This document shows positions 34,872 through 42,384 of a DNA stretch of 64,000 bases, piece by piece. Below the pieces are notes generated by a model. That model made no database searches. It was not told where the DNA came from and saw only the letters and a program-made list of their open reading frames with translations. Numbering within the stretch: position 1 is the stretch's first letter; each line of letters opens with the position of its first letter. The position numbers and the translations under genes were made by a program. The stretch is taken from the IMG/VR virus record IMGVR_UViG_3300035698_012962, positions 62,001 through 126,000 of that record, one strand, 5' to 3'. This DNA is from a virus.

Positions 34872-35507
34872 TTAAAATGGTGCAAATAAAATCGTTGGAT
34901 TATTTTTCTGGATATCATCATTAGTCAATCCAAACTCCTTTATTGCAGGTAACTGTAAAAACTTTTTGATGTTGAACGGTTCCGTTAAAATATGTAATCC
35001 GTTCGGTGTTGGAATAGTTTCTAATCTTTGATATTTTTGATGTTGATCATTTGTATGTAACGTATCAATGATAAAACAAATACCATCATATACAGTTTCA
35101 AATAATCTATTAGAATCATAATCATCTCTATCTAAATCAATAATCCATCTTTTACGTGATTCAGATTGAGTCCTCCCACATGCTTTACTGAATGCCTTCC
35201 GTGTAAATTCAAACTGTTTATTCTTTAGAATATCCACCATTTGCTTTAACATTTCAACGTATACATCTTCCCAACTTCGTCTACTCATTCGAATATAGGC
35301 TCTTGCAGTAAAAAATGTACAGAGTTCTTTGATATGCTCTTCATGTGATTCTAAATAATCCATATTAGATACATAAAAATCCTTAATCGTTTTTACTGAT
35401 TTTGAATCTTTGTTCTCTTTTTTCCTGGCAAGTAACTGAATATAGTAGAATTTACTAGGATCGGTAAAATCCAAGAGTGGTTTGATAAGATTAAAATTAT
35501 CCGTCAT
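34872..35507 (-). CDS. Unknown phage protein, 211 aa, with a primase-like motif
   Basis: Helical first half (LIKPLLDFTDPSKFYYIQLLARKK, FFTARAYIRMSRRSWEDVYVEMLKQM), then 'SRKRWIIDLDRDD' and 'ETIPTPNGLHILTEPFN'. The D-x-D after a hydrophobic strand and the later 'T.NGLHI...PF' recall archaeo-eukaryotic primase-like folds, but the rest does not fit, so I call it unknown. It is widespread in phages by my recollection. It overlaps the next upstream gene by 11 bases. Confidence 0.65.
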   Translation of the reverse strand: MTDNFNLIKPLLDFTDPSKFYYIQLLARKKENKDSKSVKTIKDFYVSNMDYLESHEEHIKELCTFFTARAYIRMSRRSWEDVYVEMLKQMVDILKNKQFEFTRKAFSKACGRTQSESRKRWIIDLDRDDYDSNRLFETVYDGICFIIDTLHTNDQHQKYQRLETIPTPNGLHILTEPFNIKKFLQLPAIKEFGLTNDDIQKNNPTILFAPF

Positions 35508-35832
35508 TATCCTTTTTCTGTTTTAATTTTTTTAATGTGTACTCTAACTGGTCTACAATTTGATTATAGAATTTAGGAAATTCATCTCTTATTCGTTCCA
35601 TTTCTCCATTAAATGGATTAACATCTATTACTGTATTTCCAATGTGAACATATACAGTTTTGTCATCAGCGTGTCTTGTTCTATGAACTTTGGTTTGTGC
35701 TAGTGCATAATCAAACCGATCCATTTTACCTTTAGATATGTACTTGTCTATATCTTCTACAAATTCGACGGGGTTATCTTCTATTTCATGCCACCTATCG
35801 TTATATACTGTAATTGTTGTTAAGAATCCCAT
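35497..35832 (-). CDS. Unknown phage protein, 111 aa
   Basis: The motif 'RHADDKTVYVHIGNTVIDVNPF' with beta strands is typical of a common uncharacterised phage family. The end is Lys-rich. It overlaps 34872-35507 by 11 bases. Confidence 0.7.
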   Translation of the reverse strand: MGFLTTITVYNDRWHEIEDNPVEFVEDIDKYISKGKMDRFDYALAQTKVHRTRHADDKTVYVHIGNTVIDVNPFNGEMERIRDEFPKFYNQIVDQLEYTLKKLKQKKDNDG

Positions 35833-35847
35833 AATTATTTTAATATT

Positions 35848-35997
35848 TTATTGTTGTTTTCTTGCTTCTATAATTTTGGGAAGATGAGTATTAATATTAT
35901 TAGTTATCCCATCTTTCTTCCACCTAACATTATTTTGTATATGTAGTTGTTTTAGCTTGTATCTTAATCTGTTGTATAGTGATGGTGTCTGTGGCAT
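35848..35997 (-). CDS. Small basic protein, 49 aa
   Basis: From the ATG at 35997 it reads MPQTPSLYNRLRYKLKQLHIQ..., ending HLPKIIEARKQQ. It is strongly basic and helical. It fits neatly between two flanking genes with 15-base gaps. The function is unknown. Confidence 0.55.
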   Translation of the reverse strand: MPQTPSLYNRLRYKLKQLHIQNNVRWKKDGITNNINTHLPKIIEARKQQ

Positions 35998-36011
35998 GAT
36001 GTATTTATTAT

Positions 36012-36422
36012 TTAGAAATTGTAGTCGTGGAACTTATACGGTTTCTCAGTTGGTTGAAATACATTATATCCTGCTCCCCAATCATACACTTCATTGTATA
36101 TTCTGGTTTGAGTTGTATCATCCCATCCTTTAAATATCTTTCTTGGATTTTTCTTTTTCCTTAGTCTCACAGTCTTACCATTTGGGTTACTCTCATAAAA
36201 GTATCTCTGTGATCGTTGGTTGGAACAATGGGCGGCAAACCCACCAATATGAAAATCAGGCTTCCATGTTGGGTCAAGTTTGGATTTCATTGAACGTACT
36301 ACAACAGTTTGTTCTGATATCACTTCAACCGTTTCATACGGGAAAGCATCAGAACCAATAGGGAGTGTAAAATATTCGGGTACTTCAACTTCTTTTCCTT
36401 TTTTTGTTTTCATTGTTTTCAT
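36012..36422 (-). CDS. Unknown protein, 136 aa
   Basis: The sequence 'EYFTLPIGSDAFPYETVEVISEQTVVVRSMKSKLDP' and 'FKGWDDTTQTRIYNEVYDWG' recurs in unnamed phage proteins. It is beta-rich. The start may be the second methionine (36413). It has its own promoter and shared leader element immediately upstream (36437-36489). Confidence 0.7.
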   Translation of the reverse strand: MKTMKTKKGKEVEVPEYFTLPIGSDAFPYETVEVISEQTVVVRSMKSKLDPTWKPDFHIGGFAAHCSNQRSQRYFYESNPNGKTVRLRKKKNPRKIFKGWDDTTQTRIYNEVYDWGAGYNVFQPTEKPYKFHDYNF

Positions 36423-36436
36423 AACTACTTAGATTA

Positions 36437-36452
36437 GGTTATCATTAACTCA
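36437..36452 (-). repeat. Shared leader element with GTTA-N4-TAAC dyad
   Basis: The 16 bases read TGAGTTAATGATAACC on the minus strand. Five other copies exist. The copy lies at the predicted transcription start of the promoter at 36461-36489. Confidence 0.65.
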
Positions 36453-36460
36453 ACATTTAT

Positions 36461-36489
36461 AATGTAGTAAGAATTTATATTAATGTCAA
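36461..36489 (-). promoter_or_regulatory. Sigma70-like early promoter
   Basis: TTGACA (36489-36484), 17 bases, TACATT (36466-36461) on the minus strand, followed by the shared leader and the ATG at 36422. Confidence 0.72.
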
Positions 36490-36496
36490 GTTCTAT

Positions 36497-36715
36497 TTAA
36501 TCTCTTAAATGATTTAAAGAAATCTGTGGTTCCATAATCGGATGAGATAATTCTGCTTTGGGGTGTTCCAATTTAGCTTCTTCAATTGAATCATAACTAC
36601 CCAAAAAGGATTTTTTGGATTGTCCTGCTAACACTGAACTCTTATGATAATAACTCCAACCATATACAACGTATTCAGTTTCCTTTTCTATAATTGTTTT
36701 ATATAAGTAACTCAT
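36497..36715 (-). CDS. Small unknown protein, 72 aa
   Basis: It reads MSYLYKTIIEKETEYVVYGWSYYHKSSVLAGQ..., soluble with aromatic beta strands and a DSIEEAKLEHP helix. It is a single-gene transcript unit with its own promoter. The function is unknown. Confidence 0.65.
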   Translation of the reverse strand: MSYLYKTIIEKETEYVVYGWSYYHKSSVLAGQSKKSFLGSYDSIEEAKLEHPKAELSHPIMEPQISLNHLRD

Positions 36716-36734
36716 TTATTTCACCATTTCTAAA

Positions 36735-36750
36735 CGTTATCATTAACTCA
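36735..36750 (-). repeat. Shared leader element with dyad
   Basis: This copy reads TGAGTTAATGATAACG on the minus strand, at the predicted start of the promoter at 36758-36786. Confidence 0.65.
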
Positions 36751-36757
36751 CTACTAT

Positions 36758-36786
36758 AATGTAGTGGTTATTTACCTTAATGTCAA
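36758..36786 (-). promoter_or_regulatory. Sigma70-like early promoter
   Basis: TTGACA (36786-36781), 17 bases, TACATT (36763-36758) on the minus strand. It drives the gene at 36497-36715. Confidence 0.72.
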
Positions 36787-36842
36787 GTACTATTTAGTGA
36801 GCAGAGTTTTAAATGTTTTGTTATACTCTGATAAAGTAGTAC
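36787..36842 (-). other. Two-stem inverted-repeat structure behind nadR-like gene
   Basis: GTACTA (36842-36837) pairs with TAGTAC (36792-36787), and CAGAGT (36830-36825) pairs with ACTCTG (36807-36802), leaving internal loops. No T-run follows. It lies about 70 bases past the end of the NAD-salvage operon and could end or protect that transcript. Chance similarity is possible in AT-rich DNA. Confidence 0.3.
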
Positions 36843-36912
36843 CATGCTCATACCAATCTAATGGTAATAAGATTAAATAACTAAATGGAATTAATATAAC
36901 ATAATACTAGTA

Positions 36913-37959
36913 TTAAAAAATTAATGTTTGTTTTAGTTTTTCTATTTGTTTTAAAGCTTTTGGTGTACGTGTATCATAACCACCTTCCAATGTTATGTAC
37001 TCAATATTCTTCATTCTTAAAATTGTTCGAAGTGTTCTATCAAGCTCATTCCTGTTTTTCTCAGGCATCCTTGTTCCATCTTGTTCCCATTTTATTCCGT
37101 TTGGTGAACAATAGATATACATATCACCTACTCTATAATTTTTCTGATATGCCTTCATATCAATAGGATTTTCATCAAAACAGTATATACCATATGACAT
37201 TGTCGTATGAACATCCGTATCCATAATTATAAATGGTGTTAGTTTCTTTCTAACACTTTGATACCGTTTATAATGTTTTTCTAAAATAGTATGTAACATT
37301 TTAAATTCAAAATCAGCTGAATCATCAACGAGTTCTCTTCCCACCTCACTTACCATACTTACTATATCAGTTCCGTACGAATGTAATAAGTTATTTACTA
37401 ATGTAGTTTTTCCTGTTGATTCAGTACCTACTACTACAATAGTTTTTTGAAGAGATTGTTTTACCGTATCTGGTAGATACTCCCAATTAGCTACCCAGTC
37501 AAATCGAATATCAGTTGATGAAATTGGAAATATTTTCCGTTCTTCATCGAACATTTCATGTGATATATTCATATACTCTGCAACGTAATCACCGTATTTT
37601 TCCGATGAAACTATTACATCCAAATCATTATATATGATACTATATCTACTTATTTCTTTTAACTTATTTGCCCACACTTTTGATACTTCACGTGAACTCT
37701 CGGTAGCAGAAACCAATCCATCTACACCTTCTTTGTATTCAAATATATCTACCCATAAATCACTTGGTTTGTAATCTAGGCTTCGTACCCACTCAAATCG
37801 TTCCCAGCCATCTATTGATTCAGATTCTTCCGAACATATTAGGACAATCGTTTCATCTGCAATACTTCTTGCATATTCAATTAATGCTACATGCCCTTTA
37901 TGTAATGGACAAAATTTACCAAGAACTAAAGCCTTCCTATATTTTTTTGTTTGTTCCAT
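36913..37959 (-). CDS. nadR: Bifunctional NMN adenylyltransferase / ribosylnicotinamide kinase (NadR type)
   Basis: The adenylyltransferase domain has GKFCPLHKGH (residues 14-23) and ISSTDIR (146-152), both standard for the nucleotidyl-transferase fold. The kinase domain has the P-loop GTESTGKTTL (178-187). Together they phosphorylate nicotinamide riboside to NMN and adenylate NMN to NAD. I chose ATG 37959 (MEQTKKYRKALVLGKF) because it removes five residues that further overlap PnuC. There is no amino-terminal helix-turn-helix repressor, unlike E. coli NadR. It overlaps PnuC by about 34 bases. Confidence 0.92.
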   Translation of the reverse strand: MEQTKKYRKALVLGKFCPLHKGHVALIEYARSIADETIVLICSEESESIDGWERFEWVRSLDYKPSDLWVDIFEYKEGVDGLVSATESSREVSKVWANKLKEISRYSIIYNDLDVIVSSEKYGDYVAEYMNISHEMFDEERKIFPISSTDIRFDWVANWEYLPDTVKQSLQKTIVVVGTESTGKTTLVNNLLHSYGTDIVSMVSEVGRELVDDSADFEFKMLHTILEKHYKRYQSVRKKLTPFIIMDTDVHTTMSYGIYCFDENPIDMKAYQKNYRVGDMYIYCSPNGIKWEQDGTRMPEKNRNELDRTLRTILRMKNIEYITLEGGYDTRTPKALKQIEKLKQTLIF

Positions 37960-38507
37960 TGATATAGACCCCATATCGCGTTTATTAATAAAATTATGTA
38001 TTGAATAACTACTATATACATATCTACCATTAGATACACATAAATAGCTACAATATCAACTACTATCCATAATATCCACGATTCTATTCTCCGATATGCT
38101 AATAAAACCACAGCCATCATAGATCCCCACCAAATAAAAGAATCAAGATATGGATATTGTACTATTCCAAAAATTTCGGTTAAATATGTAGAGTTAGATA
38201 ATAAATAACCAAATACTATCGCTCCCATTATGGATACATAAAAAGAAAGAGCTATTGCATATTTATTTGACCATTTAATATGGTGGCCGTTATATGAACT
38301 ATCTCTCCATGTCCATAACCCAACAATAGAAACAATAATGAAATATAATTGAAGTAATACACTACCAACTAAACCTACACTATAAAATAAATAAGTGAAT
38401 AGTATTACACTTATTAAACTATATACCCATGTTACTTTATCGTTTAATCTAGCATACCATGCAGCTAATAGGCCAGTAATTACTGCAACTGTTTCAATAA
38501 TTAACAT
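37926..38507 (-). CDS. pnuC: PnuC-family nicotinamide riboside transporter
   Basis: This 193-residue inner-membrane protein has about seven membrane helices. The PnuC signatures are 'LQLYFIIVSIVGLWTWR' (residues 52-68), 'DSFIWWG' (122-128), 'RRIESWILWIVVD' (139-151) and 'INAIWGLYQW' (175-184). PnuC moves nicotinamide riboside by facilitated diffusion, trapped by phosphorylation. Relatives move thiamine or riboflavin, but the NadR-type gene next to it favours nicotinamide riboside. Its ATG overlaps the receptor gene's stop by one base (TGATG), so translation is coupled. Confidence 0.9.
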   Translation of the reverse strand: MLIIETVAVITGLLAAWYARLNDKVTWVYSLISVILFTYLFYSVGLVGSVLLQLYFIIVSIVGLWTWRDSSYNGHHIKWSNKYAIALSFYVSIMGAIVFGYLLSNSTYLTEIFGIVQYPYLDSFIWWGSMMAVVLLAYRRIESWILWIVVDIVAIYVYLMVDMYIVVIQYIILLINAIWGLYQWNKQKNIGRL

Positions 38508-40486
38508 CAGAAGTTATATTTAACAGTTGTAAAGTAATTTCTAGGTGACTGAATATGATATCTTGGTTCACCATCAAACATATCCACATATCCATTTGTA
38601 AAGTATCTTTCATCAGTAACATTATTAATGTATAATGATATTGTTATATCTTTTACATCAAGAGATAATCTCAAATCAGTTACAAAAAATCCATCTATAA
38701 CCTCTGTATTAGAAAAATCTATATAGGATTCCCCTTGATACCTTAACGTAGTTCCTACGTTAAATTTGCCCAATCTAACATCAATTAAATTGTTTACAAT
38801 GAATTCTGGTGATAGAATAGGTTTAAATGAATTACCTTGATCTTTAATTCTATTATCACTAAAACTTCCGTTTAATCCGTATTGAAATCTATCACTATTA
38901 AACATATAATCAAATTCAACCCCACTTCGAACAGAAGTTTCTACATTTTGTGTAAGAGCTATTCCATTCGGACCGAATTGGCCGTTCAATGTAATTTCAT
39001 TTCGAAAATCCATATAATATCCATTCAAAGTAAATACATTTCTATCAGATCGTAATCGTACTCCCACTTCGTAATTGGTTACATACTCAGGTTGAGTTTG
39101 ATATACTTCAACTAAATTATCTTCACCACCGAACATATCATTTCTTGTTGGTTCTCTACCTGTGCTACCTACGCTAGTATACACATTAAATAATCCCAAT
39201 GTATAACTAGCACCAATTCTAGGATTAAAAAATAACCATGTTTGTTTATCCATCTGTACATCTCCTTCATACAAAAAGTTTGTATATCTTAATTGGAAAT
39301 CCCCAAATAAAGTAAATCGGTTAATATCATTTTCAATTCGTTGATGTACACTTACTTCGTTTCTAATACCCGTGTTTTGATATAACTCACCTAATTGTAA
39401 TTCGGACCCGACGTGTCTTCGTTCATAATTATTTAAATGAATACCAGTAACAGATTCTAAACCATTGTTAACGTAAATGAGATTTGTAAAAGTACCGATC
39501 CAACCTGATCGTAAGTCGTAATTATAAAATTCATTGGTTGCAAATTCAGTTCCACTCAATCCTAAGAAAGCATCTAAATCAAAATCGTAATTACCTTCTA
39601 AAAAGTTATAATAAAAAGCGTTTTGTAGTTGGAATCTATCAGATAGAGTTACATTAGTTTGTACAGATACCATTCCTTGTGTAAAACTATCATCTTCATT
39701 TTTAGTATTTACATTAGTCTGTGGTCTTTGATTTATTTGCTCCAATGGAACTCCTAACCAACCCATACCATTTCGTTGCCTTCCAATGAAGGAAACAAGT
39801 TTAATGTTATATGATGGTTTATAATAACCAGAAGAATAAAAAACAGATTGAGAATTATTCCATACATTATCTCTATAACCATCTGATTCGATATGGGAAA
39901 TACGTACATAAGTTCCTACCTCAGAATTAATTCCTGTGTTATGTTCAATAGAAAATCGTTTTGAATTGAAAGAACCCAATCCTATATTAAAGTTTGTATA
40001 TTTATCATCCCATAGAGAAGGAGACGATAACTGAACAGATCCACCATAAGATGCCGTACCATTCTGCGTCATTCCGGTTCCTCTTTGAATTTGTACTGAA
40101 CTTACAGAACTAAATATGTCAGGATAATTTGAAAAGTAAACACCCTGATCTTCAGGTTCGTTTAATGGCATTCCATCTAATGTCATATTTAATCTGGTTT
40201 GATCTATCCCACGTAATCTAAAATAAGAATAACCATTACCACTACCCGCATCCGAGTACGTAGTAAATCCTGGCGTATTCCGTAAGATAAGGGAAGGTTC
40301 TTGTCCATAATTCACCTTTTGTATTTCTCTCTGTGAAATAGTGCGGAAAGAGATAGGTGTAGTTGGTGTTGCTCGATATGTGATAATCACATCATCCATA
40401 GTATATAAACTATCTGGATTAACTGTTGATTGCCCATACAGAGATGTACTCACAAAGAGTGTTAGTATTAAAAATAACGATTTCAT
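38507..40486 (-). CDS. TonB-dependent outer-membrane receptor, full length
   Basis: The protein has a signal peptide (MKSLFLILTLFVSTSLYGQS, residues 1-20), a TonB-box-like stretch (DDVIITYRAT, 31-40), a plug domain (residues ~45-155, with LRNTPGFTTYSDAG, YFRLRGIDQTRLNMTLDGMP and SVQIQRGTGM) and a ~500-residue beta-barrel ending in NYFTTVKYNF with the terminal Phe used by the barrel machinery. I see no frameshift or stop, and the length (659) fits the family. It would bind a scarce ligand and import it into the periplasm, using the host's TonB. Its neighbours, PnuC and NadR, point to nicotinamide riboside or a related vitamin. A phage-encoded receptor of this class is, to my knowledge, unreported. 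Confidence 0.9.
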   Translation of the reverse strand: MKSLFLILTLFVSTSLYGQSTVNPDSLYTMDDVIITYRATPTTPISFRTISQREIQKVNYGQEPSLILRNTPGFTTYSDAGSGNGYSYFRLRGIDQTRLNMTLDGMPLNEPEDQGVYFSNYPDIFSSVSSVQIQRGTGMTQNGTASYGGSVQLSSPSLWDDKYTNFNIGLGSFNSKRFSIEHNTGINSEVGTYVRISHIESDGYRDNVWNNSQSVFYSSGYYKPSYNIKLVSFIGRQRNGMGWLGVPLEQINQRPQTNVNTKNEDDSFTQGMVSVQTNVTLSDRFQLQNAFYYNFLEGNYDFDLDAFLGLSGTEFATNEFYNYDLRSGWIGTFTNLIYVNNGLESVTGIHLNNYERRHVGSELQLGELYQNTGIRNEVSVHQRIENDINRFTLFGDFQLRYTNFLYEGDVQMDKQTWLFFNPRIGASYTLGLFNVYTSVGSTGREPTRNDMFGGEDNLVEVYQTQPEYVTNYEVGVRLRSDRNVFTLNGYYMDFRNEITLNGQFGPNGIALTQNVETSVRSGVEFDYMFNSDRFQYGLNGSFSDNRIKDQGNSFKPILSPEFIVNNLIDVRLGKFNVGTTLRYQGESYIDFSNTEVIDGFFVTDLRLSLDVKDITISLYINNVTDERYFTNGYVDMFDGEPRYHIQSPRNYFTTVKYNF

Positions 40487-40504
40487 AACTTATTGTTGTT
40501 TTTT

Positions 40505-40609
40505 TTAGTTTTCTTTTATATTTGTGTTACGAGTAACCCAAATTGGTTTGTATTTATATACACTGTTTAAGTTATCACGAATAGAAATTTCTTTGGGCTC
40601 TATATTCAT
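40505..40609 (-). CDS. Small protein, 34 aa
   Basis: From ATG 40609 it reads MNIEPKEISIRDNLNSVYKY..., ending VTRNTNIKEN. It overlaps the EcoRI-type methyltransferase stop by four bases (ATGA) and ends 19 bases before the receptor ATG, so it is a plausible bridge gene in the operon. The function is unknown. Confidence 0.5.
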   Translation of the reverse strand: MNIEPKEISIRDNLNSVYKYKPIWVTRNTNIKEN

Positions 40610-41616
40610 AGTCTTTTGTTTCTAATAATTATTCGGGCATAAGGTACTTTAACTTCGCCATCTTTCATCATATATAAGTCACCATCAACGGCTCCTCTTT
40701 TTTGTACCTCTTTACGGTATTTTTTGTGATCATCTTTGTATGGTTCTACACCTATTTCTAATCCTGAACTGGATATTCCTAATCCAATTATCTCAAATTG
40801 ATCTGGATTATGTCTATTTAAAAAGGTTATCGGCACTCCCATATATCCCTCAAAATCTTTAGGTATATGTTTTGTTACATTAACATTGATGGCATCATAG
40901 TTATCATATTTCGGGTAGGCATCTTTATTTTCATTATAAGATTTGTAAAGTATAATATCTTCATGCCTTTTGGCAATGTCTAAGTTAGTGTACCAAAAGG
41001 ATCTTGCTGTTTCATACATTGAACCGTCTGGTCTTCCAAAATGCCTTACTGTATTGTAGCCAAGCCACATTTTATTTGATTTTATTTGTTCAAAACACTC
41101 TTTATAAGAAATGGCGTTGATGTTCCCAATTATCAAAAATTTCTTTTCGCATTCGACTAATTGGCTTACATATTCTCTGAAAAGTGAAAATGGTGGATTG
41201 GTTACAACAATATCTGCTTGTTTCAGAAGTTCAATAGATTCTTTCGAGCGAAAGTCTCCGTCTTCTTTTAACTCTTTAATTCCAATATCGTCAGGGTCTG
41301 GAATTTTGTTTCCTTTCTTATCACCATCATACTCAAGGAAGATTGCTTGTTCAGAATCGTGTTGACTGAACAAATTCATATCCTGCTTTTTATAGCAAGT
41401 TGTTATAAGTTTTTTAAGACCTAATTTTTCAAAGTTATAGGAGAAATAGTGGAAGAAATTACTTACTCTTGGGTCATCACAATTGCAGTAAACAACTTTA
41501 TTTTTAAAATATTCTCGGTAGTGTTTTAACTCTTTTTCTATATCTGAAAGTTGGGTATAAAATTCGTCCTTTTTCGCGTCTTTTGCTTTGTGTAGATTCT
41601 TATTATTGGTTGACAT
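40606..41616 (-). CDS. EcoRI-type adenine DNA methyltransferase
   Basis: The region KAKDAKKDEFYTQLSDIEKEL and 'NKVVYCNCDDPRVSNFFHYF' matches the family of the EcoRI methylase, and 'DIVVTNPPFSLFREYV' is the catalytic motif (NPPF, residues 140-143). The enzyme adds a methyl group to adenine N6. I chose ATG 41616 (MSTNNKNLHKAK) instead of 41706, since the 30 extra residues are hydrophobic and unlike the family. No EcoRI-like endonuclease is adjacent. An orphan phage methylase would shield the genome from host restriction. Product is 336 residues. Confidence 0.87.
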   Translation of the reverse strand: MSTNNKNLHKAKDAKKDEFYTQLSDIEKELKHYREYFKNKVVYCNCDDPRVSNFFHYFSYNFEKLGLKKLITTCYKKQDMNLFSQHDSEQAIFLEYDGDKKGNKIPDPDDIGIKELKEDGDFRSKESIELLKQADIVVTNPPFSLFREYVSQLVECEKKFLIIGNINAISYKECFEQIKSNKMWLGYNTVRHFGRPDGSMYETARSFWYTNLDIAKRHEDIILYKSYNENKDAYPKYDNYDAINVNVTKHIPKDFEGYMGVPITFLNRHNPDQFEIIGLGISSSGLEIGVEPYKDDHKKYRKEVQKRGAVDGDLYMMKDGEVKVPYARIIIRNKRL

Positions 41617-41731
41617 TTTTAATCTCTTTATAAATAAATTTATTATACCAAATCCAATTACTAACGTGTTGATGTGACATCTTATCAATATCAACACGGT
41701 TACCATCGAATGTTTGAACGTATGATTTCAT
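41603..41731 (-). CDS. Small unknown protein, 42 aa
   Basis: From ATG 41731 it reads MKSYVQTFDGNRVDIDKMSHQ..., ending FIYKEIKNVNQ. The 'I-D-K-M-s-H-Q-H-v-S-N' segment resembles small phage proteins seen in similar positions. It overlaps its upstream partner by four bases (ATGA) and the methyltransferase start by 14. Confidence 0.6.
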   Translation of the reverse strand: MKSYVQTFDGNRVDIDKMSHQHVSNWIWYNKFIYKEIKNVNQ

Positions 41732-41826
41732 ATCTTTTGTTTTTTACCTGTCCATTTATTATAATCTTCTTCGTTTACTTTTACCCATTGTTTTGTTTTC
41801 GGTTTGTAGATGAAGTATGTATCCAT
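41728..41826 (-). CDS. Small unknown protein, 32 aa
   Basis: MDTYFIYKPKTKQWVKVNEED..., ending KWTGKKQKI. The four-base overlap (ATGA) with 41603-41731 and the promoter 63 bases upstream support it. It would be the first gene of the receptor operon. Confidence 0.5.
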   Translation of the reverse strand: MDTYFIYKPKTKQWVKVNEEDYNKWTGKKQKI

Positions 41827-41888
41827 AATGTAGGTATTATTTATTATTAGTTATGTTATATTAATGTTTTATTTAACATTATGTAATG

Positions 41889-41917
41889 ATAATAGTAAAT
41901 TAATTTATTAATGTCAA
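41889..41917 (-). promoter_or_regulatory. Sigma70-like promoter of the NAD-salvage operon
   Basis: TTGACA (41917-41912), 17 bases, TATTAT (41894-41889) on the minus strand. It precedes two small genes, the EcoRI-type methylase, the receptor, pnuC and nadR; no other strong promoter is seen before 36913. The -35 overlaps the tail of the interrupted gene at 41914-42159. Confidence 0.68.
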
Positions 41918-42159
41918 ATTTTAGTTCTACTAAATGTTTTTATGATACGTTTTCTTACAAATTTACGAAGTTTATTTAGTCGATGCTCCAGATCTTCGAT
42001 TTATTGGAGCATTTCTTTCACTTGTGAATTGTAAGGTCTTCCAAAAGATTCACGAATTTCAACACAATCCAAATAATTCATTTCAAGTTGATCATTAATA
42101 CTATCATATACAGATAGCCACCATTCTAGTGAATACGGGTTTGATTTAAATTTTCTCAT
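41914..42159 (-). pseudogene. Helical gene interrupted by an in-frame TAA
   Basis: From ATG 42159 the frame reads MRKFKSNPYSLEWWLSVYDS... to ...QVKEMLQ, then TAA at 42001-42003. The same frame stays open after the stop (IEDLEHRLNKLRKFVRKRIIK...) to TGA at 41914-41916. The two halves make one continuous amphipathic helix, which suggests a longer protein cut by a single stop. Its ATG overlaps the upstream stop (ATGA). The 52-residue front part may still be made. Confidence 0.55.
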
Positions 42160-42371
42160 ATTATATAGCTTTGAATCAATTTATGACTTTCTTCGTTACA
42201 TAAATATATTTCATTATTATCCACGTCTACCCCACTTGCAGTAATCGGTTCGTCAAATGCATAGTGTTCTTCGTCGCCCAGCTCACCTATTGTTCTGTAA
42301 ACAACGGTATAATTACCCAATTCTTCTTCAGGTAATTTATTGACCCATTCTTTTAATTCTGTTAATTTCAT
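42156..42371 (-). CDS. Small acidic protein, 71 aa
   Basis: From the ATG at 42371 the protein reads MKLTELKEWVNKLPEEELGNYTVVYRT..., a helix-strand layout common to unnamed phage proteins. I rejected the longer start (42422), which adds 17 unlike residues and overlaps mnmA. It is four bases into the downstream gene (ATGA). The function is unknown. Confidence 0.7.
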   Translation of the reverse strand: MKLTELKEWVNKLPEEELGNYTVVYRTIGELGDEEHYAFDEPITASGVDVDNNEIYLCNEESHKLIQSYII

Positions 42372-42384
42372 AATATATAAACCC

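Noticed and set aside
36790-36912. A 22-codon minus-strand ORF (MSMVLLYQ...)
   Set aside because: It is short, has no overlap or promoter support and lies in a structured-looking gap.
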